A stretch of 64,000 nucleotides of DNA from CAVDRM01 sp963626285 (GCA_963626285.1 CAVFWQ010000001.1:17739-81738); one strand, 5' to 3'. Shown: positions 35,047-44,593, counted from the stretch's first letter. Made by a program: numbers and translations. Notes: generated from the sequence alone by a model not told the origin.

Positions 35047-36243
35047 TTACAGATTTAATTCCTTCCGATACTGCGCATATTCCGCGTCATTGCAGTGCAC
35101 AAAGTGGCCGGGCAGAATCTCGCGCAGGCTCGGCTTATCGTCGCCGGTGTAATCGTGCGCGGACAGCGGGTCATAGCGCATACGGGTGCGCTTCTTCTCG
35201 CTGATGGGGTCGGGCAGCGGGATGGCGGACAGAAGGCTGCGCGTGTACGGGTGCAGCGGATGGGCGAACAGCTCGTCCGAGGTCGCCAGCTCCACCATCT
35301 TGCCGTAGTACATCACCCCGATGCGGTCGGAGAAGTACTTGACGACCGACAGGTCATGCGCGATGAACAGGATGGTCAGCCCAAGCTGCTCTCTCAAATC
35401 GTTCAGCAGGTTGATGACCTGCGCCTGAATGGACACGTCCAGGGCGCTCACGGGCTCGTCGGCGATCAGCATATCCGGGTGCATGATGACCGAGCGGGCA
35501 ATGCCGATGCGCTGCTTTTGGCCGCCGGAAAATTCGTGCGGATAGCGGCCAGCATGCTCGCGGGTCAGGCCCACCAGCTCCAATATCTCGTACACCTTTT
35601 CGTCAATGTACGCCCTGTCCCGAACGCCGTTGATGATGAGCCCCTCGGCGATAATCTCCTTCACCGTCATGCGGGGGTTCAAAGAAGCGACGGGGTCCTG
35701 AAAGATCATCTGAATGTTGGTGATCAGCTTGGTCTTCTTCGCAATGCGGCGGTCTTCCCGATACTTTTTCCGAAGCTCCGCCTTGTCCGCGTCCGAGACG
35801 GCTGCTGCGGCCTTTTCCTTGTATTCCTCGTCGATTTGGGCGACCAGCTTATCGGCATAGTCGCGGTCGGAATGCTTCTGGTCGTGCTTTGCTTCGGCGA
35901 TCTGCCGCTTGTTCTCGGCGATGACCTGCTGCAGCTCCGTCTTCCGCTGCGGGGAAGCCTTCTTCATCTCCGCCCTGGCTGCCCTGATGTTCTCCGTATA
36001 GGAGAGCGTACCGGCGCAGATGCGCTGCCCCTTAAAGTAAATGCTGCCGGAGGTGATGTCGTAGATCTTGATGATGGAGCGGCCGGTCGTGGTCTTGCCG
36101 CAGCCGGATTCGCCGACGAGACCGAAGACCTCGCCGCGCTTGATGTCAAAGCTCACGTCATCGACAGCCTTGGTGGGGCCGAAATACTGGCACAGATGCT
36201 CAACGCGCAGCAAGGGCTGCTGAGTGTCCATGTTGCTGCTCAT
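35047..36243 (-). CDS. ABC transporter ATP-binding protein, OppF type with coiled-coil insert
   Basis: This 398-residue ATPase belongs to the second Opp importer. Walker A is GLVGESGCGKTT (about 41-52), signature FSGGQKQRIGIARSV, Walker B MLIADEPVSALDVS, H-loop IAHDLSVVKY. Between Walker A and the Q-loop (MIFQDP, about 179-184) lies an insertion of about 100 residues (74-172), highly charged and helical (QRKTELQQVIAENKRQIAEA). Normal OppF proteins have none. The start follows the oppD stop directly, with GGAGG at the end of oppD. The insert may contact the partner ATPase, which has its own large insert. Confidence 0.88.
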   Translation of the reverse strand: MSSNMDTQQPLLRVEHLCQYFGPTKAVDDVSFDIKRGEVFGLVGESGCGKTTTGRSIIKIYDITSGSIYFKGQRICAGTLSYTENIRAARAEMKKASPQRKTELQQVIAENKRQIAEAKHDQKHSDRDYADKLVAQIDEEYKEKAAAAVSDADKAELRKKYREDRRIAKKTKLITNIQMIFQDPVASLNPRMTVKEIIAEGLIINGVRDRAYIDEKVYEILELVGLTREHAGRYPHEFSGGQKQRIGIARSVIMHPDMLIADEPVSALDVSIQAQVINLLNDLREQLGLTILFIAHDLSVVKYFSDRIGVMYYGKMVELATSDELFAHPLHPYTRSLLSAIPLPDPISEKKRTRMRYDPLSAHDYTGDDKPSLREILPGHFVHCNDAEYAQYRKELNL

Positions 36244-38370
36244 TTACTCCACCTCCGCTTTCTTCATGCGCTCGATCCGCGCCTTGATGATTTGGGGCAT
36301 CTCGACCTTCGGGGCGTCCGGATGCAGCAGCCAGGTGGCGGCGCTGTGTGTCTCGGACACCTTGAACATGGGCGGCTGCTCCTCAAAATCAATCTTCATG
36401 GCATAGCGGTTGCGGTCGGCAAAGGCGTCGCCCTTGGGCGGATAAATCATGTTCGGCGGCGTGCCGGGGATGGACTCCAGCTTCTCCTTCGTGTCCAGAT
36501 CCGGCATGGAGGAAAGGAGCGCCCATGTATAGGGATGGCGCGGGTCATAGAAGATGTCGTTCGCCGTGCCGTATTCGACGATTTTGCCCGCGTACATGAC
36601 GGCGATGTCGTCCGCCATGTTCGCCACCACGCCGAGGTCATGGGTGATGAAGATGATGGACAGGTTGCGCTCCTTCTTCAGCTTGTTGATAAGCTCCAGG
36701 ATCTGCGCCTGAATGGTCACGTCCAGCGCCGTGGTCGGCTCGTCGCAAATCAGGATATCGGGGTCTGCGGCCAAAGCGATGGCAATGACGATGCGCTGGC
36801 GCATGCCGCCCGAAAATTCAAACGGGTACTGGTAGAAGCGGGTGCGCGGCTCATGGATGCCGACCTCCTCCATCAGGTGGATGGCCTTTTCCTTCGCCAT
36901 GCCCTTGGTGATGCGGTACACGGCCTGCGACGCCTTTTCCTTGAAAAAGTCGATCAGCGCGATGCTGCGGGCATGGAAATCCACGCTCTCGGAGGCTTCG
37001 ATATAGGCGGTATAGCGCTCGATCAGGCGGTCGATGACCGTCATGATGTTGTCCTTCAGGTCATTCAAATCATAGACGTTCTTCGGGATGACCTTCCACT
37101 CCACGCTCTTTCCGCGGGCAATGAGACGCTCGCGGCGGCGGGTCTGGCGGTTGAAGCGCGCCTCCTCGCGGGGGTTATTGTGCATATGGAAGAAGTACTG
37201 GTCAATGGCATGGTCAAGGCTCGTGCCGAAGGCATAGGCCGCGCTGTCCTTGATGACCTCCAGACGGTCAATGGACGCTTCGATCTGCCTGGTCAGGTCC
37301 CTGCACAGGGTCTTGGCGCCGCCCTTGTCAAAATCGCCGAGGTAGTAGGTGCGCGCCTTTTGGAGCGACTCCACAACCTTGCGCTTTTCCTCCAGCGCGG
37401 TCATGTAGGAATGCCGAACGCCCTTTTCCTCCAGAGCGATGAACTCCAGCATGAAGTTGTCGTCCAGATACCGGAGCACCTCCTCATTGACCTCGTCAAT
37501 GGGACGGCCGCTCAGGTCGGCGCCGGGATTTTTGTACATATAATAGCCGATGCGGAAAAAGTCCGGCCTTGTCTGCCCTGTCATTTCGGTGAGCAGACCG
37601 CGCAGGGACTGCATGGCCTTGAGCGCATCGTCCTGATCTCCCTTGGCTGCGTGCAGCTCGGCCGCCGCATTCTGAAGCTGCGCCTTAAAGTGGCTCGTCA
37701 GGTAGGGGTTGCGGATGCGCTTCAAACGTCCGGCGAACTCCTTGAGCCGCGCATTATAATCGATGGTCTGCTTCTTTTCGGCCTTGAAGAGGGTATCCTC
37801 GATGAGGGACAAAAGGTCGGCCGCCGCGGAATGGTCGATGTTGTACGCCTGCTCCAGCTTGGTCGCCTGAATGTTGAACTTGTCAAAGGTCGCGCACAGC
37901 TCATTGATGCGTGCTGCCTCCGTGGGCGCGCTGGCGGCCAGCATGTGCGTCTTTAACAGGCGCAGCATATCGTTGAATTCCTTCCGCGCCTCGCGCCGCG
38001 AAGCCTTGTTCTTCAGCAGCATGGCTTCCGTTATCTGCTTGCCGATTTTGACGATGGGGTTCAGGGAGGACAGCGGATCTTGGAAAATCATGGAAATTTT
38101 ATCGCCGCGCAGCTTGTGCAGAACGTCCTCCGGCACGCGCAGCAAATCCTTGCCGTCGTAGAGGATCTCACCGCCCTCGACGATGGCATTGCCCGCCAGG
38201 ATACCGATGACAGCCTTGGAGGTGACGGACTTGCCCGAGCCCGATTCGCCGACGATGGCCAGCGTCTTGCCGCGCTCCAGATCAAAGGAAATATCGCGCA
38301 CGGCCTTCAGCGTGCCGCTGTTGGTGCGGAAGGCGACCTTTAATTTCTTTACCTCAAGAATCTTATCCAT
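36244..38370 (-). CDS. ABC transporter ATP-binding protein, OppD type with ~350-residue insertion
   Basis: At 708 residues this is about twice the usual OppD length. Residues 1-130 hold Walker A VGESGSGKS (40-48) and the Q-loop MIFQDPLSSLNP (94-105). Residues about 492-708 hold the signature FSGGMRQRIVIAIAL (519 onward), Walker B ILICDEPTTALDVT and H-loop ITHDLGVV. Between them, in the helical domain, is an insertion of about 350 residues, largely charged helices (EFNDMLRLLKTHMLAA, ARLKEFAGRLKRIRN, RQTRRRERLIARGK). The frame is open throughout with uniform codon use, so this is one protein rather than two fused by error. Insert function is unknown. Confidence 0.88.
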   Translation of the reverse strand: MDKILEVKKLKVAFRTNSGTLKAVRDISFDLERGKTLAIVGESGSGKSVTSKAVIGILAGNAIVEGGEILYDGKDLLRVPEDVLHKLRGDKISMIFQDPLSSLNPIVKIGKQITEAMLLKNKASRREARKEFNDMLRLLKTHMLAASAPTEAARINELCATFDKFNIQATKLEQAYNIDHSAAADLLSLIEDTLFKAEKKQTIDYNARLKEFAGRLKRIRNPYLTSHFKAQLQNAAAELHAAKGDQDDALKAMQSLRGLLTEMTGQTRPDFFRIGYYMYKNPGADLSGRPIDEVNEEVLRYLDDNFMLEFIALEEKGVRHSYMTALEEKRKVVESLQKARTYYLGDFDKGGAKTLCRDLTRQIEASIDRLEVIKDSAAYAFGTSLDHAIDQYFFHMHNNPREEARFNRQTRRRERLIARGKSVEWKVIPKNVYDLNDLKDNIMTVIDRLIERYTAYIEASESVDFHARSIALIDFFKEKASQAVYRITKGMAKEKAIHLMEEVGIHEPRTRFYQYPFEFSGGMRQRIVIAIALAADPDILICDEPTTALDVTIQAQILELINKLKKERNLSIIFITHDLGVVANMADDIAVMYAGKIVEYGTANDIFYDPRHPYTWALLSSMPDLDTKEKLESIPGTPPNMIYPPKGDAFADRNRYAMKIDFEEQPPMFKVSETHSAATWLLHPDAPKVEMPQIIKARIERMKKAEVE

Positions 38371-38373
38371 GCG

Positions 38374-39948
38374 TCAATCCTCCACTCCGCGCAGCGACGG
38401 GTTGAACGCGTCGCGCAGTCCATTGCCGAACAGGTTAAAGCAAATCATGAGCAGGGACAGAATGAGCGCCGGATAAATCATCAGGTGCGGGTAGTTCGTC
38501 CAGATGCTGCTGGCATCGGAAAGCAGCGTGCCAAGGGACGTCGTTTCGGCAGAACCCAATTTTACGATGCCCAGATAGCTCAGCATGCTCTCGGAGTTGA
38601 TGACGCCCGGAATGACCAGCGCGCTGGATGTGATGATCGTGCCCAGAGAATTGGGGAAGATGTGCTTCCAGATGATGCGCCTGTCGCTCGCGCCCAGGGT
38701 GCGCGCCGCCATGACGTATTCCTGATTCTTGAAGCGGTAGAACTGCGTCCTGACGCGGTACGCGGTGCCTATCCACCCGGTCAAAACGAAGGCGAACAAA
38801 AGGCTCGGCACGGCGCCGACCTTCGCCGACAGGTGAATCTGGAACAGCGTCGCCACGATGATGAAGGGAACGCCCGACAGAATGTCGCTGATGCGGTCGA
38901 GGATAAGGTCCACCACGCCACCGTAGTAGCCCTGCACCGCGCCGTAGATCGCGCCGATGAAGAAGTTGATGACGGACACGCACACGGCGACCAGAAGGCT
39001 TAATTTGATACCGCCCGCCATGCGCAGGGCAAGGTCATAGCCCTGGCTGTCCGTGCCCAGGAAATAGCTGGGCTCAAAGCCGTTCTTATAACGGTAATAG
39101 TTGTAGTACAGAACGCGCACCTTGTACTGCGCGGTCTCGAACGTGCCGCCGCCCGCGTACTCATAATAGATGAGGTTGCCGGCCGCGTCGCGCTTGTAGT
39201 TGTCTTCCAGCACGGTATCGGCCTCGTAGGAAAGCTCCTCGGCCTTGCCCTTTTCATTGATGCGCACGGGCGTGCTCTTCTTGGTCTTGTACCAGTTGTT
39301 GGCATCGCTCGCATCCACGTTGTAGCTGTTGTCCTCGACCAGGGGATAGAAGACATGGTAGCCGGTCTCCTGCTCCCACTGAAGAATCTTCTGATACTCG
39401 CCCTGCTCCAGGCTCAGGTACTTGAAGCCGACCTCAAGGTAGGTATCGATCTTGCCGGTAAAGTTCTTGGTGACTTTCTTGCCGGCCTTCTTTTCCACGG
39501 GGTCGCTGACGGAGAGCATGGGCTGGTAGTAGCTTTTTAGGCCGTCCCCGATGGTGACTTCACGGCCGTCATACGCCTCCGCGCCCACGCCGACGGCCAC
39601 GGCCTTGAAAAGCCCCTTTTCGGAGAAGGCGCGGGTCGTGCCGCCGTCAAAAATGCCGTAGGGACGAAGGGAGAGCACCCGCGGCGCTTTCTTGGCGTAA
39701 TAGGAATCCATAAAGCGGGAATCATAGCGGGTGTTGATGATGGGTGTCAAAAAGGCGAACAGCACCACGCAGATGATGATAACGGCCGCCGCCACGGAGG
39801 CATGGTTCTTGCGGAAGCGAATCCATGCATCCTTAAAATAGCCGATGGGCTTATCCTCAAATTTTTTATCGGCGATTCTCTCGCCGGTGTGTACGAATTC
39901 AAATGCTTCCTGGGGGATCTTGGAAGCCGCCGTATATTTTTCTGACAT
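38374..39948 (-). CDS. ABC transporter permease, OppC type with large extracellular domain
   Basis: This 524-residue permease has a cytoplasmic N-terminus, a first helix (about 51-70, VAAAVIIICVVLFAFLTPI), then about 225 extracellular residues (72-295) before the conserved FLGTDSQGYDLALRMAGG and the remaining five helices. Usual OppC proteins are near 300 residues. The extracellular part is rich in Y, K, D and G and contains no cysteine pair. ATG 39948 with GGGAG upstream is 1 bp from the oppB stop. The domain may dock the equally enlarged binding protein. Confidence 0.87.
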   Translation of the reverse strand: MSEKYTAASKIPQEAFEFVHTGERIADKKFEDKPIGYFKDAWIRFRKNHASVAAAVIIICVVLFAFLTPIINTRYDSRFMDSYYAKKAPRVLSLRPYGIFDGGTTRAFSEKGLFKAVAVGVGAEAYDGREVTIGDGLKSYYQPMLSVSDPVEKKAGKKVTKNFTGKIDTYLEVGFKYLSLEQGEYQKILQWEQETGYHVFYPLVEDNSYNVDASDANNWYKTKKSTPVRINEKGKAEELSYEADTVLEDNYKRDAAGNLIYYEYAGGGTFETAQYKVRVLYYNYYRYKNGFEPSYFLGTDSQGYDLALRMAGGIKLSLLVAVCVSVINFFIGAIYGAVQGYYGGVVDLILDRISDILSGVPFIIVATLFQIHLSAKVGAVPSLLFAFVLTGWIGTAYRVRTQFYRFKNQEYVMAARTLGASDRRIIWKHIFPNSLGTIITSSALVIPGVINSESMLSYLGIVKLGSAETTSLGTLLSDASSIWTNYPHLMIYPALILSLLMICFNLFGNGLRDAFNPSLRGVED

Positions 39949-39949
39949 C

Positions 39950-40909
39950 TTACTTCTCCCCCATTCTGATTCTCGGGTCAATAAAGCCGTAGCTGATATC
40001 CACCACGATACCGGCCAGAAGGCCGATGAAGGTGTAGAAAATGCCGTCCATCATGAACACGTCATAGTCGAACAGCCGGATGGACTTGATGTACAGCTGG
40101 CCGACGCCGGGGATGGAGAAAATCTGTTCGATGATCATCGAGCCGCCCAGAATGCCGATGAAGCTGGAGATCAGCATCGGCAGGATCGGCACCATGGCGT
40201 TTTTCATGGCATGGCGGACGGTGGCCTGGCTGCGGCTCAGGCCCTTGGTGCGCGCAAGGAGCATATAATCGGAGGTCAGCGTTTCCGTCAGCTCCGCACG
40301 GGTGAAACGGCAAAGCCCCGCGATCTCGCCGAAGGAGAGCGCGAGCACGGGCGCGATCATGGAATAAAACATCTTCCATGTCATCCACGAGCCGCCCGCA
40401 TCCGCCAAGGAATACACCTGAAGCGGAAGCCAGCCCAGCTTAAAGTACAGGAAATACTGCACCAGAAAAGCGTAGACGTAGCTTGGAATGGACACAAACA
40501 GCATGACCATCGTGCTGATAAACGAATCCTGCCACCTGTTTTTCTTGATGGCGGCAAAGATACCCAGCCCGATGCCCAGCGGAATGGAAAACAGAAGGGA
40601 ATAGAGGTTGACCAGCACGGTTGGCAGCAGACGGTCTGTCAATACGTTCCAAGCCGGCTGACGGAATGCGATGTACCACGACGTGCCAAAGTCCCACTTT
40701 GTCACGATGTTCTTCAGATAGATGCCGAACTGCACCAGCAAAGGCTCATCATAGCCCAGCGCGGTCCAGCGCTCCTGAATGGCCGCGGCCTGCACCTTGT
40801 CGGTGGGCAGCTCGCGGGGCAGCATTCGGATCAGCACGAATTCCATTGTGGTGATGACGAACAACACAAAGAACATCAACAGAATTCGCTTGAGGACGTA
40901 TTTTGTCAT
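39950..40909 (-). CDS. ABC transporter permease, OppB type
   Basis: This permease (319 aa) has normal length for the family. Its first helix is ILLMFFVLFVITTMEFVLI, and the coupling-loop motif RTKGLSRSQATVRHAMKNAMVPI is clear. ATG 40909 has AAAGGAG 8 bp upstream; the longer frame from 40945 has no such site. Unlike its OppC partner it carries no large insert. Confidence 0.88.
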   Translation of the reverse strand: MTKYVLKRILLMFFVLFVITTMEFVLIRMLPRELPTDKVQAAAIQERWTALGYDEPLLVQFGIYLKNIVTKWDFGTSWYIAFRQPAWNVLTDRLLPTVLVNLYSLLFSIPLGIGLGIFAAIKKNRWQDSFISTMVMLFVSIPSYVYAFLVQYFLYFKLGWLPLQVYSLADAGGSWMTWKMFYSMIAPVLALSFGEIAGLCRFTRAELTETLTSDYMLLARTKGLSRSQATVRHAMKNAMVPILPMLISSFIGILGGSMIIEQIFSIPGVGQLYIKSIRLFDYDVFMMDGIFYTFIGLLAGIVVDISYGFIDPRIRMGEK

Positions 40910-40989
40910 ATCATCGTCTCCTTTGGCTGTTTTTGATAAGACCATGCCGCTGATATCCTCCCGTCAGGCGGTACAGAAACAGCCGAAAA

Positions 40990-41024
40990 CCATGAGAGGG
41001 GGAGAAACCCTCCCTCCCTCATGG
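40990..41024 (-). promoter_or_regulatory. Intercistronic stem-loop between binding-protein gene and oppB
   Basis: A stem of about 15 bp (CCATGAGGGAGGGAG with CTCCCCCTCTCATGG, two mismatches), followed by TTTTC on the minus strand. A second GC-rich hairpin (GCCCC/GGGGC) lies nearer the binding-protein stop. It is a likely partial terminator that keeps binding-protein mRNA above permease mRNA. Confidence 0.6.
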
Positions 41025-41120
41025 GTCTTCCGAACCGGTCTTATGCCTTTTTGCCGAAAGCCCCTGCGGGGGCTGCCCGAAGGGGCAGATGCGCCGCAGG
41101 GTCATTTCGGTCAAACGACA

Positions 41121-43721
41121 TTACTCGTAGCTCAGCGCGTCGCCTTCTTCGGCAACGTACGCAGCCCACTCCGCGTCCGTGTAGTTGTACTTCATCAGAC
41201 GCAGCTCACCGAAGCCATACATGATGTTGTATTCATCGGTGTAGTAGTCCAGCTGATAGCTCAGCAGGGAGCAGGCGGTGGTGCTGGCCAGCGGGATACG
41301 ATAATACTTCTTGAGATAGAGCTCTTCCATCTGAGCGGTGATGTACAGCTTGGTCTTGAAGTCCGCATCGGTGTACTTGCCGGTGCCGACGAGCGCACGG
41401 GACCACTCCTGCCACGTCATGGTGACTTCCTCGCCGTTGACGGTCAGGGTCAGGGTCTCGACGGACGGATCCCAGCAGCCCGCTTCGTTGATGCTGTACT
41501 GCTCGGTGTCGCAATAGACCTGGAAGTTGCGGAACGGATAGAAGGCAGCGCCGCCCCATGCGCCGTAGCCGATGGCGTATTCGCCCTTGGCCACATCGCC
41601 GTAACGGTCGTTGATGTTGCCGACGGCTTCAAAGGTCAGCTTGCCGAAGCCGGAGCCTTCCAGCGCGGCGTTGATGTTCTTGGTCAGGATCTCGCACTGC
41701 TTGCTGTCGGGGGACTCGATGGAGCCCTTCTTCCAGCCGATGCGGATGACGATGTCCTGTCCCTCGGTGTACAGGCCGGCTTCGACCAGCTCCTTGCAGG
41801 CCTGAGTGAAGAGCTCCTTCGCCTGGGTCAGGTTGTAGCCGTTGATGGACTGATAGGCATCCTTCAGGGTCGCATAGGGCGTGCCCTCGCCGTATTCAAC
41901 GCCGTAGAGGTTGCAGATGGCCTGCATCGCCTCGTCGGAGTTGCGGTAGGAGGAAGTCGGGTCATTGTACACGTCGTAGTAGTACAGGGTGTTCATCAGG
42001 GAGTAGGACGGCTTGTAGCCCTCGGTCGCGGTGACATACTCGGCGCGGTCGATGGCCAGGCTCATGGCCTTGCGGAAGTTCACGTTGGACAGGACCACGG
42101 AATTGGTATTGCCCTTGGATTCGTCCATGGTCTTTAAGTTATCCAGACCGCAGTTGAAGAAGAAGGACATGGTGTAGGTCTCGTCCACCTTGTACAGCCG
42201 GTCGGAGGAAGCGAAGGTCACCAGCTCCTCGGCGGAGGGGGTCCAGTCGCTCAGCTCGCCCTTTAAGAACGCCTGCTTCGCGGCGGCTTCGTCCATCACA
42301 TCGACGATGACGGAGGTGGTCATGTACTGCTGCACGGATTCGCCGTCCACCAGGAAGTCGGTCATGGACAGGAGCGTGCCGTCTTCCTGCTTCTCATAGC
42401 CGAACCAGTTCTCGTTCTGGACGAAGACCATCTGCTTGTCGGGCTGCAGGGAAGCGATCTTGTACGGGCCGTAGGACATGGTGTTGGCCATGGTGGTGCC
42501 GTAGTCGGTGGTGGTCAGCGAGCCGGTGGTGTCGATGCCCGCTTCGTAGTAGGGCTTGTACACCAGCCAGTTGCTGGTGCAGGAGGTGAGGAAGTAGTTG
42601 ATATCGATGTACTGGGCGTTGACATAGCGGATGGTGTAGTCGTCCACCTTGTAGCAGCCCACGGTGCTGTCATAGTCGCACACCGGATATTCACGCGCAT
42701 AGACCATGTAGCCCACAGCCTCGGCTTCGCTCTCGCCCCAGTCAGCCACGGCGGTGATGACCTTCACGATGAGGTCATAGCTCTCGTCCGTCAGGGCGAC
42801 GCGGCCGTTCTCGTCCGCCATCGCCAGCAGGGCGTTATAGGCGTCCACGCCGAAGTAGGCTTCGCCGTAACCTTCCACATAGTACGCCAGCGTCTTGGAG
42901 CCGAGCCAGGTCAGGGCGTCCTTGAGCGCCACGTAGACCGGATAGCCCTCGGCGGTCTTGTAGGTGCCGTCCTCGCCCTTGACCAGATCGCTCATCTGGT
43001 AGGCGTAGGCGCTGCTGCCGTAGTTGTCGATGTAGGCGACGGAGCCGGCGCTGTAGTACGCCATGCCGCCGGCCACGGCGGACTCGCCCGCGTAGTAGAG
43101 GTTGGCGCGGTAGTTCTTCATCGCCGGGTCAAGCAGGCGCTGCATGGAGTAGATGTAGTCGTCGGCGGTGATGGCCTCGCCGTTTTCCCACTTGGCGTCG
43201 GGGTTGAGCTTGAGCTCAAACACATAGCCCTTTTCGGCGGTCTCGACGGTGTCGCCCTGCTTGAGGGCAACGCCGTACCTGGTCAGGTCGTCACGATGCG
43301 CGGCGGTCACGTCCTCGATGGAGGTGGCCATGTAGTAGATCCACTGATAGATGCCGTTCTCGGAGTCCAGAATGGACATGGTGCAGAACGGAGAGGACAG
43401 GTAAGTGGTCAGGATGGAGTCGTCGTCGCTGGTTTCCCAGGTGTGGGGGTTCCAGTTGTTGCCGAGCGCGGAGGTGTAGGTGTGATACGTGTAGGTATCC
43501 GGCACCTTGGCGGCTGCTGCTGCGGCGGCTTCGGCGGCCTCCTTCGCGGCGGTCTCAGCGGCGACCTGTGCGGTCAGCTCGTCCACCTTCGCGTTGAGCG
43601 CGGTGATCTGGTCATTGAGGCTGGTGATTTCGGTGTTTTTCTTCGACACGACAACACCGAAGACAACGCCGACGACCACGACCACAGCGACAAGAAGAAT
43701 CCACATCTTTTTGACGGTCAT
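41121..43721 (-). CDS. Membrane-anchored solute-binding protein, family 5, with N-terminal coiled coil
   Basis: This 866-residue binding protein is much longer than the usual 520-600. It starts with a hydrophobic segment (MWILLVAVVVVVGVVFGVVV) with no lipobox cysteine and no clear cleavage site, so it probably stays as a membrane anchor. Residues about 30-70 form an Ala-rich coiled coil (EITSLNDQITALNAKVDEL...) that spaces the receptor from the membrane. SBP_bac_5 features follow (ELKLNPDAKWENGEAITADDYIYSM; NVNFRKAMSLAIDRAEYV). Extra aromatic, Tyr-rich segments enlarge the domain. ATG 43721 has GAAGGAG 9 bp upstream. Ligand unknown. Confidence 0.85.
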   Translation of the reverse strand: MTVKKMWILLVAVVVVVGVVFGVVVSKKNTEITSLNDQITALNAKVDELTAQVAAETAAKEAAEAAAAAAAKVPDTYTYHTYTSALGNNWNPHTWETSDDDSILTTYLSSPFCTMSILDSENGIYQWIYYMATSIEDVTAAHRDDLTRYGVALKQGDTVETAEKGYVFELKLNPDAKWENGEAITADDYIYSMQRLLDPAMKNYRANLYYAGESAVAGGMAYYSAGSVAYIDNYGSSAYAYQMSDLVKGEDGTYKTAEGYPVYVALKDALTWLGSKTLAYYVEGYGEAYFGVDAYNALLAMADENGRVALTDESYDLIVKVITAVADWGESEAEAVGYMVYAREYPVCDYDSTVGCYKVDDYTIRYVNAQYIDINYFLTSCTSNWLVYKPYYEAGIDTTGSLTTTDYGTTMANTMSYGPYKIASLQPDKQMVFVQNENWFGYEKQEDGTLLSMTDFLVDGESVQQYMTTSVIVDVMDEAAAKQAFLKGELSDWTPSAEELVTFASSDRLYKVDETYTMSFFFNCGLDNLKTMDESKGNTNSVVLSNVNFRKAMSLAIDRAEYVTATEGYKPSYSLMNTLYYYDVYNDPTSSYRNSDEAMQAICNLYGVEYGEGTPYATLKDAYQSINGYNLTQAKELFTQACKELVEAGLYTEGQDIVIRIGWKKGSIESPDSKQCEILTKNINAALEGSGFGKLTFEAVGNINDRYGDVAKGEYAIGYGAWGGAAFYPFRNFQVYCDTEQYSINEAGCWDPSVETLTLTVNGEEVTMTWQEWSRALVGTGKYTDADFKTKLYITAQMEELYLKKYYRIPLASTTACSLLSYQLDYYTDEYNIMYGFGELRLMKYNYTDAEWAAYVAEEGDALSYE

Positions 43722-43814
43722 GATTCGTTTCTCCTTCTCTTTTGATTTTTCTGCACGGCAGAGAGCCACTCTCCGGCCGTTGTGCTGATAGCACCGCAGA
43801 TGGTTAACAAAACC

Positions 43815-43843
43815 ATTATACCAATCCGTGAAAAAATTGTAAA
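43815..43843 (-). promoter_or_regulatory. Promoter of the second Opp operon
   Basis: TTTACA (43838-43843), 17-bp spacer, TATAAT (43815-43820) on the minus strand: near-consensus, with a leader of about 85 bases. Confidence 0.75.
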
Positions 43844-43976
43844 GAACCTTTGAACAAAAAACCGCGCCGAAACATTACATTTCCGTAACATTTGCCGATC
43901 TGCCGCGCCTTTTTTTGCCCTGTCTGAACAACTCCGCGGAGGGGGAGGGGAAAAAGCGGCGCACGGCGGATGACGC

Positions 43977-44354
43977 TCAGAGCCGATGCGCCTTCACCCA
44001 TTCGAGCAGCGCTTCATAGCCCATTTCCCCCGAAGCGACGCCGAGCCCCGCCCCGACGACATCCCCGTTCGTGCAGTCCATGCGGATGCCGTTGACTTCG
44101 AGGAAGGTCAGCATCACATACATGCCGATTCGCTTGTTGCCGTCCGTAAAGGCGTGATTGGCAATGAGCGTAAAGCCAAGCCTCGCGCCCTTCTCCTCCT
44201 TGGTCGGGTACAGCTCCCGCCCGTCAAAGGTCTGATAGATGCCCTCCAGGGCGCTGTCGAGCAGCCCGAAATCACGCACATCGGCGCTCCCGCCCGTCTC
44301 CGCGATGATGAGCTGATGCAGCAGCAAAACCTTCTCTCTGGAAAACCGAATCAC
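43977..44354 (-). CDS. doc: Death-on-curing toxin, Fic/Doc family
   Basis: The protein (125 aa) has the Doc-type Fic motif HAFTDGNKRIG (about 67-77), including the His, Asp and Asn-Lys-Arg needed for phosphate transfer. Doc of phage P1 phosphorylates EF-Tu and stops translation. The start is GTG 44354, overlapping the antitoxin stop, with GAGGAG upstream. The paired Phd-like gene immediately upstream supports a functional module. No truncation is visible. Confidence 0.9.
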   Translation of the reverse strand: MIRFSREKVLLLHQLIIAETGGSADVRDFGLLDSALEGIYQTFDGRELYPTKEEKGARLGFTLIANHAFTDGNKRIGMYVMLTFLEVNGIRMDCTNGDVVGAGLGVASGEMGYEALLEWVKAHRL

Positions 44355-44593
44355 TTTGCCAGCTCCTCAAAGGCGGGCTTGTACTTTTTCAGGATGCGGG
44401 CGGCGATGACGTCGATTTTCTCATCGTCGGTCATGTCGAAATACGGCGCGGAGTCCATATCGACCAGCAGGTACTTGGGCTTGTTGTTCTTGAAAATGAC
44501 CGCCGTGCCCTGAGCGTCCGCGATGCGCGTCACGCGGGAGAAATTCTGATACGCATCCGTCATGGAAACGATGGTGTTCGTGTTGATGGTCAT
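44351..44593 (-). CDS. Phd/YefM-type antitoxin
   Basis: This 80-residue protein has the Phd/YefM fold: NTIVSMTDAYQNFSRVTRIADAQGTAVIFKNNKPKYLLVDM binds DNA and dimerises, and the C-terminal helix (DEKIDVIAARILKKYKPAFEEL) should neutralise Doc. ATG 44593 was chosen over the frame start at 44890 because GAGGTG lies 7 bp upstream and a promoter follows. Its gene overlaps doc by 4 bp. Expected to repress its own promoter with Doc as co-repressor. Confidence 0.88.
   Translation of the reverse strand: MTINTNTIVSMTDAYQNFSRVTRIADAQGTAVIFKNNKPKYLLVDMDSAPYFDMTDDEKIDVIAARILKKYKPAFEELAK

Noticed and set aside
35095..37956. 953-residue open frame antisense to the second Opp ATPase genes
   Set aside because: Low-complexity translation rich in H, D, L and V, no domain, no ribosome-binding site; the sense strand has intact ATPase motifs.
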